Shown: positions 1 through 8,636 of the stretch, in pieces
Layout: each line of letters begins with the position of its first letter
Numbering within the stretch: the first letter of the stretch is position 1
From: Actinomycetota bacterium
GTDB taxonomy: Bacteria > Actinomycetota > Actinomycetes > Actinomycetales > Dermatophilaceae
Assembly: GCA_020161815.1 (NCBI GenBank)
Contig: JAIUOP010000009.1
Coordinates: 1-64,000, forward strand
Direction of reading: 5' to 3'
Length of the DNA stretch: 64,000 bases
Made by a program: the position numbers and the translations under genes
Notes under the pieces: model-generated
What the model saw: only the letters and a program-made list of their open reading frames with translations
Told to the model about the DNA's origin: nothing
The model's database searches: none

Positions 1-93
1 GACCTCGACAACGTCGCTGACGGCCTCAACGCCCGACCCCGCAAAACCCTCGGGTGGCGCACACCGGCCGAAGCCCTCGCCGAAGTACTGTGA
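1..93 (+). CDS. IS30-family transposase, C-terminal end (partial)
   Basis: Thirty in-frame codons run in from the left edge and stop at TGA 91-93. The peptide contains LNARPRKTLGWRTPAEAL, the typical C-terminal end of IS30-family DDE transposases, which cut and rejoin IS ends. Only this tail is visible, so intactness of the element cannot be judged. It points right, toward the 3' end of gnd, and sits where the conserved actinobacterial order dnaN-gnd-recF-gyrB would place recF. The family call rests on the tail motif alone. Confidence 0.7.
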   Translation, partial: DLDNVADGLNARPRKTLGWRTPAEALAEVL

Positions 94-100
94 AACCACA

Positions 101-126
101 TCGTTGCGTTGACCGATTGAGACCGC
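101..126. repeat. Probable right terminal inverted repeat of the IS30-type element
   Basis: Immediately after the transposase stop comes TCGTTGCGTTGACCGATTGA followed by GACCGC, resembling the ends of actinobacterial IS30-like elements, which lie a few bases after the transposase gene. The other end is outside the window, so the repeat cannot be confirmed. Bases 127-176 up to the gnd stop show nothing recognisable. Confidence 0.45.
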
Positions 127-176
127 CTACGCGTCCCGGGCGTTTCGTGACCCCTCGACGGGGAGCTGGGGAAGGG

Positions 177-1217
177 TCAGTCGGCCTTCTTGAGGCCGGC
201 CTTCTTGCGCGCGGCCGTCTTCTTCGTCGCCGGCTGGGCCGCCTTGGCGGCGGTCGCCTTCGAAGCGGCCTTCTTGGCCGCGCGCGGCGCCGGGGCGACC
301 GTGTCGGCCTCGCCGATCCGCAGGGCCTGGCCCTCGGCGATCGTCATGACCTGGTGACCACCGAAGCCGCCCCGCAGCGCCGAGACCGCCTGCATCGCCG
401 GGCTGATCGCCTGGCGCGAGGCGAACCGGGCGAACAGGCTCGCCGAGATGACCGGCATCGGCACGTCGAGCGCGATCGCCTCCTCGACGGTCCACTTGCC
501 CTCGCCGGAGTCGACCGTGTAGTCCGAGACGTCCTCGAGGGTCGGGTTCTTCTCGAGCGCGTCGACGAGCAGGTCGAGCAGCCAGGAACGCACGACCGTG
601 CCGCGCGTCCACGCCTTGAAGGCACCGGGGACGTCCTCGACGATGTCCTTGGCCATGAGCAGCTCGTAGCCCTCGGCATAGGCGTGCATGAGGCCGTACT
701 CGATGCCGTTGTGCACCATCTTCGTGTAGTGCCCGGCGCCGACCTTGCCGGCGTGGACGAAGCCCTCGTCGCGCGGGCCCTCGGGGCGCAGCGCGTCGAA
801 GATCGGCATCGCCCGCTTCACGTTGGCCTTGGTGCCGCCGACCATGAGGCCGTAGCCATTGGCCCGGCCCCAGATGCCGCCGCTGACGCCGCAGTCGAGG
901 TAGCCGATGCCCTTGGACTTCAGCAGCTTCTCGTTCGCGAAGTCGTCGGTGAACCGGCTGTTGCCGCCGTCGATGACCAGGTCGCCCGGCTCGAGCAGGT
1001 CGGCGAGCTTGGCGACTGTCTCGCGCGTGATCCGTCCGGCGGCGACCATCGTCCAGACGATGCGCGGGCCCTCGAGCTTCTTCACCAGCTCGGCGAGCGA
1101 CTTCACGTCGGAGACCGCCGGGTTGATGTCGTAGCCGATGACCTCGTGACCGGCGGCGCGAATCCGCTCGCGCATGTTGCCGCCCATCTTGCCCAGACCG
1201 ATCAGACCCAGCTGCAT
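177..1217 (-). CDS. gnd: 6-phosphogluconate dehydrogenase, decarboxylating (short form) with Lys/Ala-rich tail
   Basis: Cytosolic pentose-phosphate enzyme converting 6-phosphogluconate to ribulose 5-phosphate and CO2 with NAD(P)+. The N-terminus GLIGLGKMGGNM carries the Rossmann GxGxxG; the substrate loop SGGIWGRANGYGLMVGG and the catalytic-lysine segment GHYTKMVHNGIEYG (around residue 165) follow. The catalytic part is about 300 residues, the short form common in actinobacteria. It is followed by an unusual low-complexity Lys/Ala tail of about 40 residues (AKKAASKATAAKAAQPATKK and onward). ATG start with AAAGGAA upstream. It lies downstream of dnaN on the same strand, as in many actinobacteria. 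Confidence 0.95.
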   Translation of the reverse strand: MQLGLIGLGKMGGNMRERIRAAGHEVIGYDINPAVSDVKSLAELVKKLEGPRIVWTMVAAGRITRETVAKLADLLEPGDLVIDGGNSRFTDDFANEKLLKSKGIGYLDCGVSGGIWGRANGYGLMVGGTKANVKRAMPIFDALRPEGPRDEGFVHAGKVGAGHYTKMVHNGIEYGLMHAYAEGYELLMAKDIVEDVPGAFKAWTRGTVVRSWLLDLLVDALEKNPTLEDVSDYTVDSGEGKWTVEEAIALDVPMPVISASLFARFASRQAISPAMQAVSALRGGFGGHQVMTIAEGQALRIGEADTVAPAPRAAKKAASKATAAKAAQPATKKTAARKKAGLKKAD

Positions 1218-1327
1218 GGAGGTTCCTTTGCTCGTGACGTGTGCTGCTCGAAGGTCACGCTACGCGCCGTGGCGAGCGGACGGCATACCGTGCCGTTGGT
1301 TGCCTGTATGCCGCGTGCGCGCCGGGA
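1218..1327. other. gnd-dnaN intergenic spacer with GGCATAC/GTATGCC words
   Basis: This 110-bp gap holds GAGCGGACGGCATACC near 1274-1289 and GTATGCCG at 1306-1313. ACGGCA and TGCCGT flank TACCG to form a short hairpin that could end dnaN transcripts. No gene is visible. Confidence 0.4.
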
Positions 1328-2461
1328 TCAGCTGGCGAAGCGGACCGGCATGAGGACGTAGCGGTAGCTCGAGTCGGCCTCGCCGTCGGCCTCGGCCTGG
1401 CCGGTGAGAACGGCGGGGCGGCTCGGCTGGGTGAAGGAGATCCGCGAGAACGGCGTGCCGACCGCACCGAGCCCGTCGAGGAGGAACTGCGGGTTGAAGG
1501 CGATCTCCAGCTCGGGGCCGGTGAGCGTGGACTCCACCGCCTCGCTGGCCTGGGCGTCGTCGCCGGTGCCGGCCTCGATGGTCACCTGGCCGTCGGTGAA
1601 CTTCAGGCGCACCGGGGTGTTGCGCTCGGCCACGAGGGCCACGCGCTTGACCGCCTCGACGAGGTCGTGGGTGGCCACGACCGCCTCGGTGTCGGTCGAG
1701 GTGGGGAAGATCGAGGAGACCTTGGGGTACTCACCGTCGAGCAGACGCGTCGTCGAGCGCCGCTGACCGGCCTCGAACCCGACGAGCCCGTCACCGCCGG
1801 CGGCGCCACCGAAGGCCAGGTCGATCGAGCCGGACGAGCCGAGCGCCTTGGCCGTCTCGAGCAGCGTGCGGCCCGGCACGAGGAGGACCTGGTTGGCGTC
1901 GGCGGCCGAGGGGTTCCAGTGGAGCTCGCGCATGGCCAGGCGGTAGCGGTCGGTCGCGAGCAGGGTCATCGTGTCGCCGTCGATCTCGACCCGGACGCCG
2001 GTGAGGATCGGGAGGGTGTCGCCCCGGTCGGCCGCGATGGCCACCTGGGCCACGGCCTGGGTGAAGGCGTGACCGTCGACCGAGCCGCTGGTCTCCGGCG
2101 CCGAGGGGAGCGTGGGGTAGTCACCCGAGGGCATCTGCATGAGCGAGAAGCGTGACGAGCCGCATGTGACGTCGACCTTGCCGCCGGAGGTGGCGAACTC
2201 GACCGGCTTGCCCGGGAGGTTGCGGGAGATGTCGGCGAGGAGCCGGCCCAGGACGAGCACCGAGCCCTCCTCGGCGACATCCGCGGGCACGGTGATGCGC
2301 GCGGAGACCTCGTAGTCGAAGGCGGAGAAGGTGACCGTGCCCTCGGCGCTCGCCTGAAGGAGGATGCCGGCGAGGACGGGGACCGGCGGACGGGCCGGGA
2401 GACCACGGGCCACCCAGGTGACCGCCTCGGCGAGGACGTCGCGCTCGACACGGAACTTCAC
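1328..2461 (-). CDS. dnaN: DNA polymerase III beta subunit (sliding clamp)
   Basis: Ring-shaped processivity clamp that tethers DNA polymerase III to DNA. The 377-residue product has the usual length and starts VKFRVERDVLAEAVTWVARG; the three-fold clamp repeat is seen in segments such as LAGILLQASAEGTVTFSAFD and VVATHDLVEAVKRVALVAER. It ends with the conserved YRYVLMPVRF. The GTG at 2461 was chosen because family members begin MKFRVER; an upstream GTG at 2485 would add eight residues. No strong Shine-Dalgarno is visible. It is the first gene left of oriC, in the usual dnaA-oriC-dnaN order. Confidence 0.97.
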   Translation of the reverse strand: MKFRVERDVLAEAVTWVARGLPARPPVPVLAGILLQASAEGTVTFSAFDYEVSARITVPADVAEEGSVLVLGRLLADISRNLPGKPVEFATSGGKVDVTCGSSRFSLMQMPSGDYPTLPSAPETSGSVDGHAFTQAVAQVAIAADRGDTLPILTGVRVEIDGDTMTLLATDRYRLAMRELHWNPSAADANQVLLVPGRTLLETAKALGSSGSIDLAFGGAAGGDGLVGFEAGQRRSTTRLLDGEYPKVSSIFPTSTDTEAVVATHDLVEAVKRVALVAERNTPVRLKFTDGQVTIEAGTGDDAQASEAVESTLTGPELEIAFNPQFLLDGLGAVGTPFSRISFTQPSRPAVLTGQAEADGEADSSYRYVLMPVRFAS

Positions 2462-2485
2462 GGCATACCGACCAATCCGGCGCAC

Positions 2486-3054
2486 ACCGCGCCCGAGGGG
2501 AGTCTTCTTGGGTGCGCGCAGCGTCAGCGCAGCGGCGCACCGGGGGACATGACATTAGTGCACGGGTCGGTGCGGGGCCACCGTGGTCGGTTTCTCACCG
2601 GGGTGAGGCCGGTCGAGCGACCGGTCGTGCCGGCAGGAGGGGTCCGGGGCTCGTCATCGGGGGGCTAAGTCATCTCAGAGGTCTCATCGTTGTCATAGGG
2701 CCTGTGAACTCTGTGGAGAAGCACCCAAAGTGGCTGGTCGCACGGCGTGGCGCGGCGGTGGAGTCGTGGTGGATGCCCGGTGGAACCACATCGCTGTCAT
2801 TGGGATCGCCGATGGGCGTTCACATCGGGTCCACGTGCTCGTGTCCCGTTGTCCACCGAGGCGGTCACTGTGTCCACAGTTGTCCACAGGCCCCTGTGGA
2901 CGCTGCCGTTCCGGGGCGCAGCCGGGCCGCCGGAAAGGGCGACTGTCCACACAGTTGTGCACAGTCGGTGGATGGACGTGCGTCGGGCCGGTGGACAGCC
3001 GGTGGAGAAAGTCGTGCACCGTTGCGTGCCGGGTGGCCAGTGCCGACCCGGCGA
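2486..3054. other. Chromosomal replication origin oriC
   Basis: Gene-free region of about 570 bp between dnaA and dnaN, the standard oriC position in actinobacteria. It contains a cluster of DnaA boxes in both orientations between 2712 and 2963 and a comparatively AT-rich stretch around 2664-2720 (CTAAGTCATCTCAGAGGTCT and onward) that is a plausible DNA-unwinding element. No coding potential beyond antisense shadows was found. Confidence 0.9.
2712..2963. promoter_or_regulatory. Cluster of DnaA boxes in oriC
   Basis: Boxes matching the GC-rich actinobacterial consensus TTGTCCACA: perfect TTGTCCACA at 2880-2888; GTGTCCACA at 2870-2878; CTGTCCACA at 2943-2951; reverse-strand TGTGGAGAA (TTCTCCACA) at 2712-2720; reverse TGTGGACGC at 2895-2903; and weaker TTGTCCACC at 2849-2857 and TTGTGCACA at 2955-2963. 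Several near matches (GGTGGAGAA at 3001, GGTGGACAG near 2990) lie further right. They are expected to bind DnaA-ATP to open the duplex. Confidence 0.88.
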
Positions 3055-4596
3055 TCAGCGCGACTGCTGCTTGATCCGGCCGGTGAGCTCGGTGACCTGG
3101 TTGTAGATCGCCCGCCGCTCGGCCATCAGCTGGCCGATCTTCTTGTTGGCGTGCATGACCGTCGTGTGGTCCTTGCTGAACTCCTTGCCGATCTCCGGCA
3201 GGGACATCGCGGTGAGCTCGCGGCAGAGGTACATCGCGATCTGGCGGGCGTTGACGAGCACGCGCGAGCGGGACTGGCCGCGCAGGTCCTCCAGGGTGAG
3301 CCCGAAGTAGGCGGCCGTCTGCCCCATGATCGTCGCGCTCGTGATCTCGCCGCTCTCGCTGGGGATGAGGTCCTTGAGGACGATCTCGGCCAGGGCGAGG
3401 TCGACCGCCTGCCGGTTGAGGCTGGCGAAGGCGGTGACGCGGATCAGGGCGCCCTCGAGCTCGCGGATGTTGGTGGAGATCCGGCTCGCGATGAACTCGA
3501 GCACGTCATCGGGGACCGAGAGCCGCTCCTGGATGGCCTTCTTGCGCAGGATCGCGATCCGGGTCTCGAGGTCGGGCGGCTGGACGTCGGTGAGCAGGCC
3601 CCACTCGAACCGGCTGCGCATCCGCTCCTCGAACCCCGCGAGCTGCTTGGGCGGGACGTCACTGGTGATGACGACCTGCTTGTTCGCGTTGTGCAGGGTG
3701 TTGAAGGTGTGGAAGAACTCCTCCTGGGTCTGCATCTTCCCCGAGAGGAACTGGATGTCGTCGATGAGCAGGACGTCGACATCGCGGTAGCGCCGCTGGA
3801 AGGCCGCCGCCTTGTCGTCCCGGATGGAGTTGATGAAGTCGTTGGTGAACTCCTCGGAGTTCACGTAGCGCACCTTGACATGGGGGTAGAGGCTGCGGCT
3901 GTAGTGCCCGATCGCGTGGAGCAGGTGGGTCTTGCCCAGCCCGGACTCGCCGTAGATGAAGAGCGGGTTGTAGGCCTTGGCCGGCGTCTCGGCGACCGCG
4001 GTGGCAGCGGCGTGGGCGAAGCGGTTGCTCGCCCCGATGACGAAGGTCTCGAAGGTGTACTTCGGGTTGAGGCGGGTCAGCTCGACCTGCTCGGGTTGGC
4101 CGTGGGCCCGCCGCGGTGCGGTGGTCCCGGAGAAGTTCGGTATGCCGTCCGCCTCGCCTCCCAGCGCGAACGCCGGGGCCTCGTCGTCCTCGATCCCGTC
4201 GAGCTCCCGGCGGCGCAGGGCCCTGCGGGTCTCCGGGTCGGACAGGTCGGGGACATCGGCGACCCCGACGTGGCGCTCGGGATCCTGGACCGGGCCGGCC
4301 TCCCCGGCGTCGGCCGCGCGCTCGGTGGGCGCATCCCCGAGGGAGGGGTCGACGGTGACGGCCAGGCGGACCGGGCGGCCGAGCTCTTCGGAGAGGCACT
4401 CGGTGACCCGCTCACGCAGCCGGGTCTCGACGATGTCCTTGGTGAAGTCGTTGGGCACCGCGATGAGGGCGGTGTCGTCGAGCAGTCCCACGAGCCGGGC
4501 CAGGGAGAGGAAGGCCCGCTGCTGGATGGAGACGCCATCCTCGTCGAGCGCGTGCAGGGTCCGGACCCAGATCGCCGACATCGACGCATCGGCCAC
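3055..4596 (-). CDS. dnaA: Chromosomal replication initiator protein DnaA
   Basis: AAA+ initiator that binds DnaA boxes, opens oriC and loads the helicase. The 513-residue product has domain I ([19 protein letters not shown] and onward), a low-complexity acidic linker domain II (about residues 85-180), AAA+ domain III with Walker [16 protein letters not shown] (about 215-229) and Walker [13 protein letters not shown], and DNA-binding domain IV with the signature [15 protein letters not shown]. The GTG at 4596 was chosen for the GAGGGAG ribosome site 6 nt upstream and the family-typical start; the reading frame stays open to 4992 without homology. The linker carries an embedded GGTATGCCGTCC word at 4139-4150. 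Confidence 0.98.
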   Translation of the reverse strand: MADASMSAIWVRTLHALDEDGVSIQQRAFLSLARLVGLLDDTALIAVPNDFTKDIVETRLRERVTECLSEELGRPVRLAVTVDPSLGDAPTERAADAGEAGPVQDPERHVGVADVPDLSDPETRRALRRRELDGIEDDEAPAFALGGEADGIPNFSGTTAPRRAHGQPEQVELTRLNPKYTFETFVIGASNRFAHAAATAVAETPAKAYNPLFIYGESGLGKTHLLHAIGHYSRSLYPHVKVRYVNSEEFTNDFINSIRDDKAAAFQRRYRDVDVLLIDDIQFLSGKMQTQEEFFHTFNTLHNANKQVVITSDVPPKQLAGFEERMRSRFEWGLLTDVQPPDLETRIAILRKKAIQERLSVPDDVLEFIASRISTNIRELEGALIRVTAFASLNRQAVDLALAEIVLKDLIPSESGEITSATIMGQTAAYFGLTLEDLRGQSRSRVLVNARQIAMYLCRELTAMSLPEIGKEFSKDHTTVMHANKKIGQLMAERRAIYNQVTELTGRIKQQSR

Positions 4597-4640
4597 GGCT
4601 GCTCCCTCACTCCGCGGCCGGTCCGGCCTCGGTCTCCTCG

Positions 4641-4661
4641 ACATCCACAAGGTTTTCCACA
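4641..4661. promoter_or_regulatory. DnaA-box-like pair upstream of dnaA
   Basis: ACATCCACA at 4641-4649 and TTTTCCACA at 4653-4661 lie 45-65 bp upstream of the dnaA start, followed by TGTGGG. Both keep the TCCACA core. Upstream DnaA boxes commonly mediate autorepression of dnaA; here this is inferred from sequence and position only. Confidence 0.55.
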
Positions 4662-4874
4662 TGCTGTGGGTAGCCGAACGGGGTGCCTGACAGGGCTCCG
4701 ACGCTAATGCGCGAGCCGTCGGGCGGCAACCTGATCGACCCCCTGATCGACGTGGACGACCCCCCGCACCTGCCGGCTCGCCCTGGGGGACCACCCGGCG
4801 TGTCGCCACCTCGGTGGGACCTCCGGGTGGGATCATAGGGGGTTCCTCGGCGGCTTTGGACGATCGCGCGGAGT

Positions 4875-4909
4875 TTGACCCACGATCTGCCGCTCGCGTA
4901 CCGTTGACA
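4875..4909 (+). promoter_or_regulatory. Candidate rpmH promoter
   Basis: TTGACC at 4875-4880, an 18-bp spacer and TACCGT at 4899-4904 resemble a housekeeping -35/-10 pair. A second TTGACA lies at 4904-4909. The leader to the rpmH start would be about 130 nt. The -10 match is weak, so this is tentative. Confidence 0.35.
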
Positions 4910-5044
4910 GGTCCTGTTTGCATCGGGCGTTTTCGCCTGCCCGTGACACTCTCCAGCCTTCGCGGCCGGACGAGGGCGACCGATGCCGTCACCCATCATC
5001 CCCCGGGTCCTTCCCTGACCCGACACCTGAAAGAGACAGCCGCC

Positions 5045-5182
5045 GTGAGCAAGCGCACCTTCCAGCCGAACAACCGCCGCCGGGCCAAGACCCACGGCTT
5101 CCGCCTCCGGATGCGGACCCGCGCGGGCCGCGCCATCCTCGCCGCCCGTCGCCGCAAGGGCCGCGCCGAGCTCTCCGCCTGA
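5045..5182 (+). CDS. rpmH: 50S ribosomal protein L34
   Basis: Small basic protein of the large ribosomal subunit. The 45-residue product has the complete family signature: [18 protein letters not shown], then [20 protein letters not shown]. The GTG at 5045 is the start that gives the canonical MSKRTFQP N-terminus. It heads the rpmH-rnpA-yidD-yidC-jag-rsmG run, divergent from dnaA, with rnpA starting 10 nt downstream. Confidence 0.98.
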   Translation: MSKRTFQPNNRRRAKTHGFRLRMRTRAGRAILAARRRKGRAELSA

Positions 5183-5192
5183 GGCCACGCCG

Positions 5193-5558
5193 GTGCTGCC
5201 GGCGCGACATCGCCTGCGATCCAGGGGCGATTTCGCAACGGCCGTTCGGGGCCAGGGTGGAGTTCGCGTGGGGTCCAGGCTCCTCGTGGTCCACGTCCAC
5301 CGCACCGACGCGCGCACGGGATACCCGTCACGCGTCGGTTTTGTCGTGTCCAGGGCCGTCGGTGGGGCGGTGCGACGCAACCTCGTCAAGCGCCGCCTGC
5401 GCGAGATCATGCGCGCCGAGCTCCCGGTCCTCCCGACGGGCCTCGACGTGGTCGTCCGGGCCAACCCGGCAGCGGCGGAGGCGTCCTTCGAGGAGCTGCG
5501 CGAGACGCTGATCTCGCTGTGCCACAGGGGATTTCGCAGGATCGAGGCCGCTGGATGA
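5193..5558 (+). CDS. rnpA: Ribonuclease P protein component
   Basis: Protein subunit of RNase P, which assists the RNA enzyme in removing 5' leaders of pre-tRNAs. The 121-residue product starts [19 protein letters not shown] and contains the RNA-binding signature [18 protein letters not shown] start. It follows rpmH by 10 nt, and its TGA overlaps the ATG of yidD (ATGA, 5555-5558), so translation is probably coupled. Confidence 0.97.
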   Translation: MLPARHRLRSRGDFATAVRGQGGVRVGSRLLVVHVHRTDARTGYPSRVGFVVSRAVGGAVRRNLVKRRLREIMRAELPVLPTGLDVVVRANPAAAEASFEELRETLISLCHRGFRRIEAAG

Positions 5559-5866
5559 AGCGCTTCGCCGCCTGGCCCCTCATTGTCCTCGTGCGGCTCT
5601 ACCAGCGACTGATCTCTCCGCTGCTCCCTGCCTCCTGCCGTTACTACCCGAGTTGCTCGGCGTATGCCGTGACCGCCCTCGAGCGCTTCGGCCCGTTCCG
5701 GGGAACCTGGCTGGCCGTGCGGCGGTTGGGCAGGTGCCACCCCTGGGCCGAGGGTGGCGTCGACCACGTGCCGGCCGGACCGGGTCAGGTGCTCGACGGG
5801 CTCGGACGACCGCACCCGGCTCCACCGACCGACTCGTTGACCGACCCGACCCACACCACCACCTGA
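5555..5866 (+). CDS. yidD: Membrane protein insertion efficiency factor YidD
   Basis: Small membrane-associated protein thought to assist YidC-dependent insertion. The family signature is complete: [17 protein letters not shown], then [20 protein letters not shown] and [13 protein letters not shown]. The ATG at 5555 is preferred because it overlaps the rnpA stop and gives the usual N-terminus [12 protein letters not shown]; an upstream in-frame start at 5519 lies inside rnpA. The tail after residue 80 is Pro/Thr-rich and variable. yidC follows after 59 bp. Confidence 0.95.
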   Translation: MKRFAAWPLIVLVRLYQRLISPLLPASCRYYPSCSAYAVTALERFGPFRGTWLAVRRLGRCHPWAEGGVDHVPAGPGQVLDGLGRPHPAPPTDSLTDPTHTTT

Positions 5867-5925
5867 CTTTCCACTGACGCCAGCCGCACGGCATACCGCT
5901 GTCGGCGCCCGACGAAAAGGACACC

Positions 5926-6984
5926 ATGGGCGAGATCTTCAACAGCATCCTCAAACCGATCGAGATCCTCGTCGCGTGGATCATGTACGGCTGGCACCAG
6001 CTGTTCACGATGATCGGGATGCCGGCCGCGAGCGGCTGGACCTGGGCGCTGTCCATCATCGGCCTCGTGCTCGTCATGCGGGCGGCGATGATCCCGCTGT
6101 TCGTCAAGCAGATCAAGGCCTCGCGCAAGATGCAGCTCATCCAGCCCGAGCTGCAGAAGATCCAGAAGAAGTACAAGGGCAAGACCGACCCGGACTCCCG
6201 GCAGGCCATGACCCAGGAGACGATGGAGCTCTACCGCAAGGAGGGCACCAACCCGTTCTCCTCGTGCCTGCCGATCCTGGTCCAGTCCCCCTTCTTCTTC
6301 GGTCTCTTCCGGGTGCTCAACGGCCTGGATGAGATCGCCGTGGGCAAGAACGACCCGATCGGCCCCATCACCAAGGCGGTGGCCAGCCAGGCCGAGTCGG
6401 CGACGATCTTCGGCGCGCAGCTCTCGGACCACTTCCTGGGCGCGAACTCGCTCAACACCCAGATCGTCACGATCGTCCTCATCGTCCTGATGTCGGCGAC
6501 GACCTTCACCACCCAGCGTCAGCTGATGATGAAGAACATGCCGGCCTCGGCGCTGGACAACCCGTTCGCCAAGCAGCAGAAGATCCTGCTCTACGCGATG
6601 CCGGTCCTCTTCGCCGTCTCCGGCGTGAACTTCCCGATCGGTGTCCTCATCTACTGGTTCACCACCAACGTCTGGTCGATGGTCCAGCAGTTCTACGTCA
6701 TCCGCCGCATGCCCACGCCCGGCTCGGAGGCGGAGAAGGCCCTCCACGAGCGCCTCGCCCGCCGCGGGAAGCCGATTCCGGGGAGCGTCCCGAGTGCGGC
6801 AGCGATCGGCGCGGACGGCACCGACGGAAGCGATGGCACCGAGGCGGTCGCGCCGAAGCCCGGGGGTGGCCAGCGCCAGCAGCCCAAGGGCAAGAAGCGT
6901 GCGAAGAACCAGGGTCCGCCCAAGGCCGGTCGTCCCGAGGAGCGGGACGTGACCGGCGACGCCGGGTCCGAACCCACCCCCTGA
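5926..6984 (+). CDS. yidC: Membrane protein insertase YidC (Oxa1 family)
   Basis: Integral inner-membrane insertase that inserts and folds membrane proteins with or without Sec. The 352-residue product has the Gram-positive-type layout: an N-terminal segment with a transmembrane helix, the conserved SWTW-like TWALSIIGLVLVMRAAMIPL with the hydrophilic-groove Arg, a cytoplasmic loop rich in Lys/Gln (KMQLIQPELQKIQKKYKGK), further helices including NFPIGVLIYWFTTNVWSM, and a long cytoplasmic Gly/Lys-rich tail (residues 270-352) that may contact the ribosome. ATG start with AAAAGGA upstream. Confidence 0.97.
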   Translation: MGEIFNSILKPIEILVAWIMYGWHQLFTMIGMPAASGWTWALSIIGLVLVMRAAMIPLFVKQIKASRKMQLIQPELQKIQKKYKGKTDPDSRQAMTQETMELYRKEGTNPFSSCLPILVQSPFFFGLFRVLNGLDEIAVGKNDPIGPITKAVASQAESATIFGAQLSDHFLGANSLNTQIVTIVLIVLMSATTFTTQRQLMMKNMPASALDNPFAKQQKILLYAMPVLFAVSGVNFPIGVLIYWFTTNVWSMVQQFYVIRRMPTPGSEAEKALHERLARRGKPIPGSVPSAAAIGADGTDGSDGTEAVAPKPGGGQRQQPKGKKRAKNQGPPKAGRPEERDVTGDAGSEPTP

Positions 6985-7054
6985 CCTCCCGGGCAGCGCC
7001 GGCTGCCCACCCCTGCCTCGGTCGCGAGGCGATCCGCATCCGCAAGGAGTGAAC

Positions 7055-7666
7055 GTGAGCGAGAACCAGAGTCTGCCGGACCCCGCTGTCGAGGTCCCGG
7101 ACACCGACGAGAGCATCGTGCCGGAGTCGTCGCATGACGCCGCCGAGGCGCACGAGGCCCAGACCCACGAGGGTGGCGAGGCCCGCAAGGGTGGTCGCAA
7201 GGCCCAGCTGGAGCGAGAAGGAGAGGTGGCGGCGGACTTCCTCGAGACCTTGCTCGACATCTGCGACCTCGACGGCGACATCGATGTGGACATCGACGGT
7301 GACCGTGCAGTCGTGTCGGTCGTGGACTCCGAGGAGGGTCGGGTTCCTCGTCGCCTGGTCGGCCAGCGCGGTGAGGTCCTCGACTCCCTCCAGGAGCTGA
7401 CCCGGCTCGCGGTGCAGACCGCGACCGGTGAGCGGAGCAGACTCATGCTCGACGTGGCCGGGCACCGTGCCGAGCGTCGCGCGGCCCTCGTCGACGTGGC
7501 TCGACTGGCCATCGAGAAGGTCAAGGAGGGCAGCCCCCGCGAGGCGTTGGACCCGATGACGGCCTTCGAGCGCAAGGTCGTGCACGACGAGGTCCTCGCC
7601 GCCGGCCTGACGTCCGAGTCCGAGGGCGCCGAGCCGCGGCGCTTCGTCGTGGTCCTGCCCGCCTGA
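7055..7666 (+). CDS. jag: Jag / KhpB-type KH-R3H RNA-binding protein
   Basis: Cytoplasmic single-strand nucleic-acid-binding protein usually encoded next to yidC. The 203-residue product has an acidic N-terminus, a KH domain (about residues 60-135, including RLVGQRGEVLDSLQELTRLA) and a C-terminal R3H domain with MTAFERKVVHDEV carrying the R-x3-H signature. GTG 7055 was chosen because AAGGAG at 7044-7049 gives proper spacing; GTG 7049 overlaps that site. The first parS site lies 11 bp after the stop. Confidence 0.93.
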   Translation: MSENQSLPDPAVEVPDTDESIVPESSHDAAEAHEAQTHEGGEARKGGRKAQLEREGEVAADFLETLLDICDLDGDIDVDIDGDRAVVSVVDSEEGRVPRRLVGQRGEVLDSLQELTRLAVQTATGERSRLMLDVAGHRAERRAALVDVARLAIEKVKEGSPREALDPMTAFERKVVHDEVLAAGLTSESEGAEPRRFVVVLPA

Positions 7667-7677
7667 CGACGCGGTGA

Positions 7678-7693
7678 TGTTTCACGTGAAACG
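7678..7693. promoter_or_regulatory. parS centromere site 1
   Basis: TGTTTCACGTGAAACG matches the parS consensus TGTTTCACGTGAAACA at 15 of 16 positions. It lies between jag and rsmG. ParB binds such sites and spreads or slides as a CTP-dependent clamp to build the partition complex. Confidence 0.92.
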
Positions 7694-7702
7694 GCGCGCT
7701 CG

Positions 7703-8434
7703 ATGACTGCCGCGCCGACACCGCCAGCCGCACCCGAGGGTGCGGCTGGCGTCTTTGGTCCCCGTCTCGCCCTCGCCGAGGCATTCGTCGCCGTCCTTGC
7801 GGACACCGGTGTCACGCACGGGCTGATCGGACCTCGCGAGCTCGACCGGCTCTGGGATCGGCACGTGCTCAACTGCGCGGTCATTGCCGGGGCCTTCCCG
7901 CAGGGGGCGCGCCTGATCGACGTGGGATCGGGGGCGGGGCTGCCCGGACTGGCCCTGGCCATCGCGCGTCCCGACCTGGACGTCCAACTCGTCGAGCCCA
8001 TGCTGCGGCGCACGAACTGGCTGTCCGAGACCGTGGCCCAGCTCGGGCTGGCCAACGTCGAGGTCCACCGTGGGCGTGCGGAGGAGCTGGCCGGTCGCCT
8101 CGACGCGCCCTGGGTGACGGCGCGGGCCGTGGCACGCCTGGAGAAGCTGGCGCGCTGGTGCGTGCCACTGCTCCGCGACCAGGGCACGCTCGTGGCGATG
8201 AAGGGCCGGTCCGCCCCCGAGGAGCTCACGACGGACCGACCGGCTCTTCAGCGCCTGGGGCTGACCTCCGCGCGGGTGACCGAACACGGCGTCGGCGTGC
8301 TCGCCCAGCCGGTGCTCACCGTGGACCTCGTCTTCGACCGCTCGGCTGCGCGGGGTGGCGTCAAAGGCCGGCGTACGGGCTCGAGTCCACGGTCCGAGGG
8401 TGAGCGATCCGCGAGGGGCCGCCCGCGCGCCTGA
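7703..8434 (+). CDS. rsmG: 16S rRNA (guanine-N7)-methyltransferase RsmG
   Basis: SAM-dependent methyltransferase (GidB) that modifies G527 of 16S rRNA; loss gives low-level streptomycin resistance in other bacteria. The product is 243 residues. After a short variable N-terminus come GPRELDRLWDRHVLNCAVIA, the SAM-binding motif LIDVGSGAGLPGLALAI, and VEPMLRRTNWLSETV. The C-terminus after about residue 205 is basic and variable. ATG start 10 bp after parS site 1; a second parS follows 115 bp downstream. Confidence 0.95.
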   Translation: MTAAPTPPAAPEGAAGVFGPRLALAEAFVAVLADTGVTHGLIGPRELDRLWDRHVLNCAVIAGAFPQGARLIDVGSGAGLPGLALAIARPDLDVQLVEPMLRRTNWLSETVAQLGLANVEVHRGRAEELAGRLDAPWVTARAVARLEKLARWCVPLLRDQGTLVAMKGRSAPEELTTDRPALQRLGLTSARVTEHGVGVLAQPVLTVDLVFDRSAARGGVKGRRTGSSPRSEGERSARGRPRA

Positions 8435-8549
8435 CCCCACCGGGTGGTCCGTGCTCATCTCTCGCCCTGCCAGCCTCATCGGACATCAAAGACTTCCCGG
8501 CGGACGACGAGGGAACCCCCGGCCATGGGCAGAGCCGGATGGGAATGCC

Positions 8550-8565
8550 CGTTTCACGTGAAACG
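8550..8565. promoter_or_regulatory. parS centromere site 2
   Basis: CGTTTCACGTGAAACG has the full 14-bp parS core and is perfectly symmetric. It lies between rsmG and the broken VOC gene. The surrounding 8435-8636 shows no gene. Confidence 0.92.
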
Positions 8566-8636
8566 GCGCCCTTGACGCCGCGGACACAGCGACCGAAAGC
8601 CGGTTGCCAGGGCCGCCCGGTGGGGTGGACTGGGGC

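Larger units (their letters stand above)
4597..5044. other. dnaA-rpmH divergent intergenic region
   Basis: About 450 bp with no supported gene; frames on both strands lack family resemblance. It should contain the dnaA promoter (leftward, with DnaA-box-like sites at 4641-4661) and the rpmH promoter (rightward, near 4875-4909). The middle part, 4700-4860, is very GC-rich and shows nothing further. Confidence 0.6.

Noticed and set aside
2512..4707. 731-residue rightward open frame over oriC and dnaA
   Set aside because: It is antisense to dnaA and its composition (Leu/Gly/Asp/Val-rich without motifs) is what reversed GC-rich codons produce.
4814..5182. 122-residue protein starting upstream of L34
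   Set aside because: The sequence before GTG 5045 has no homology and would give L34 an implausible 77-residue extension.
5785..8229. 814-residue leftward frame across yidC, jag and rsmG
   Set aside because: It crosses three well-supported rightward genes and shows only Ser/Arg/Pro-rich antisense composition.
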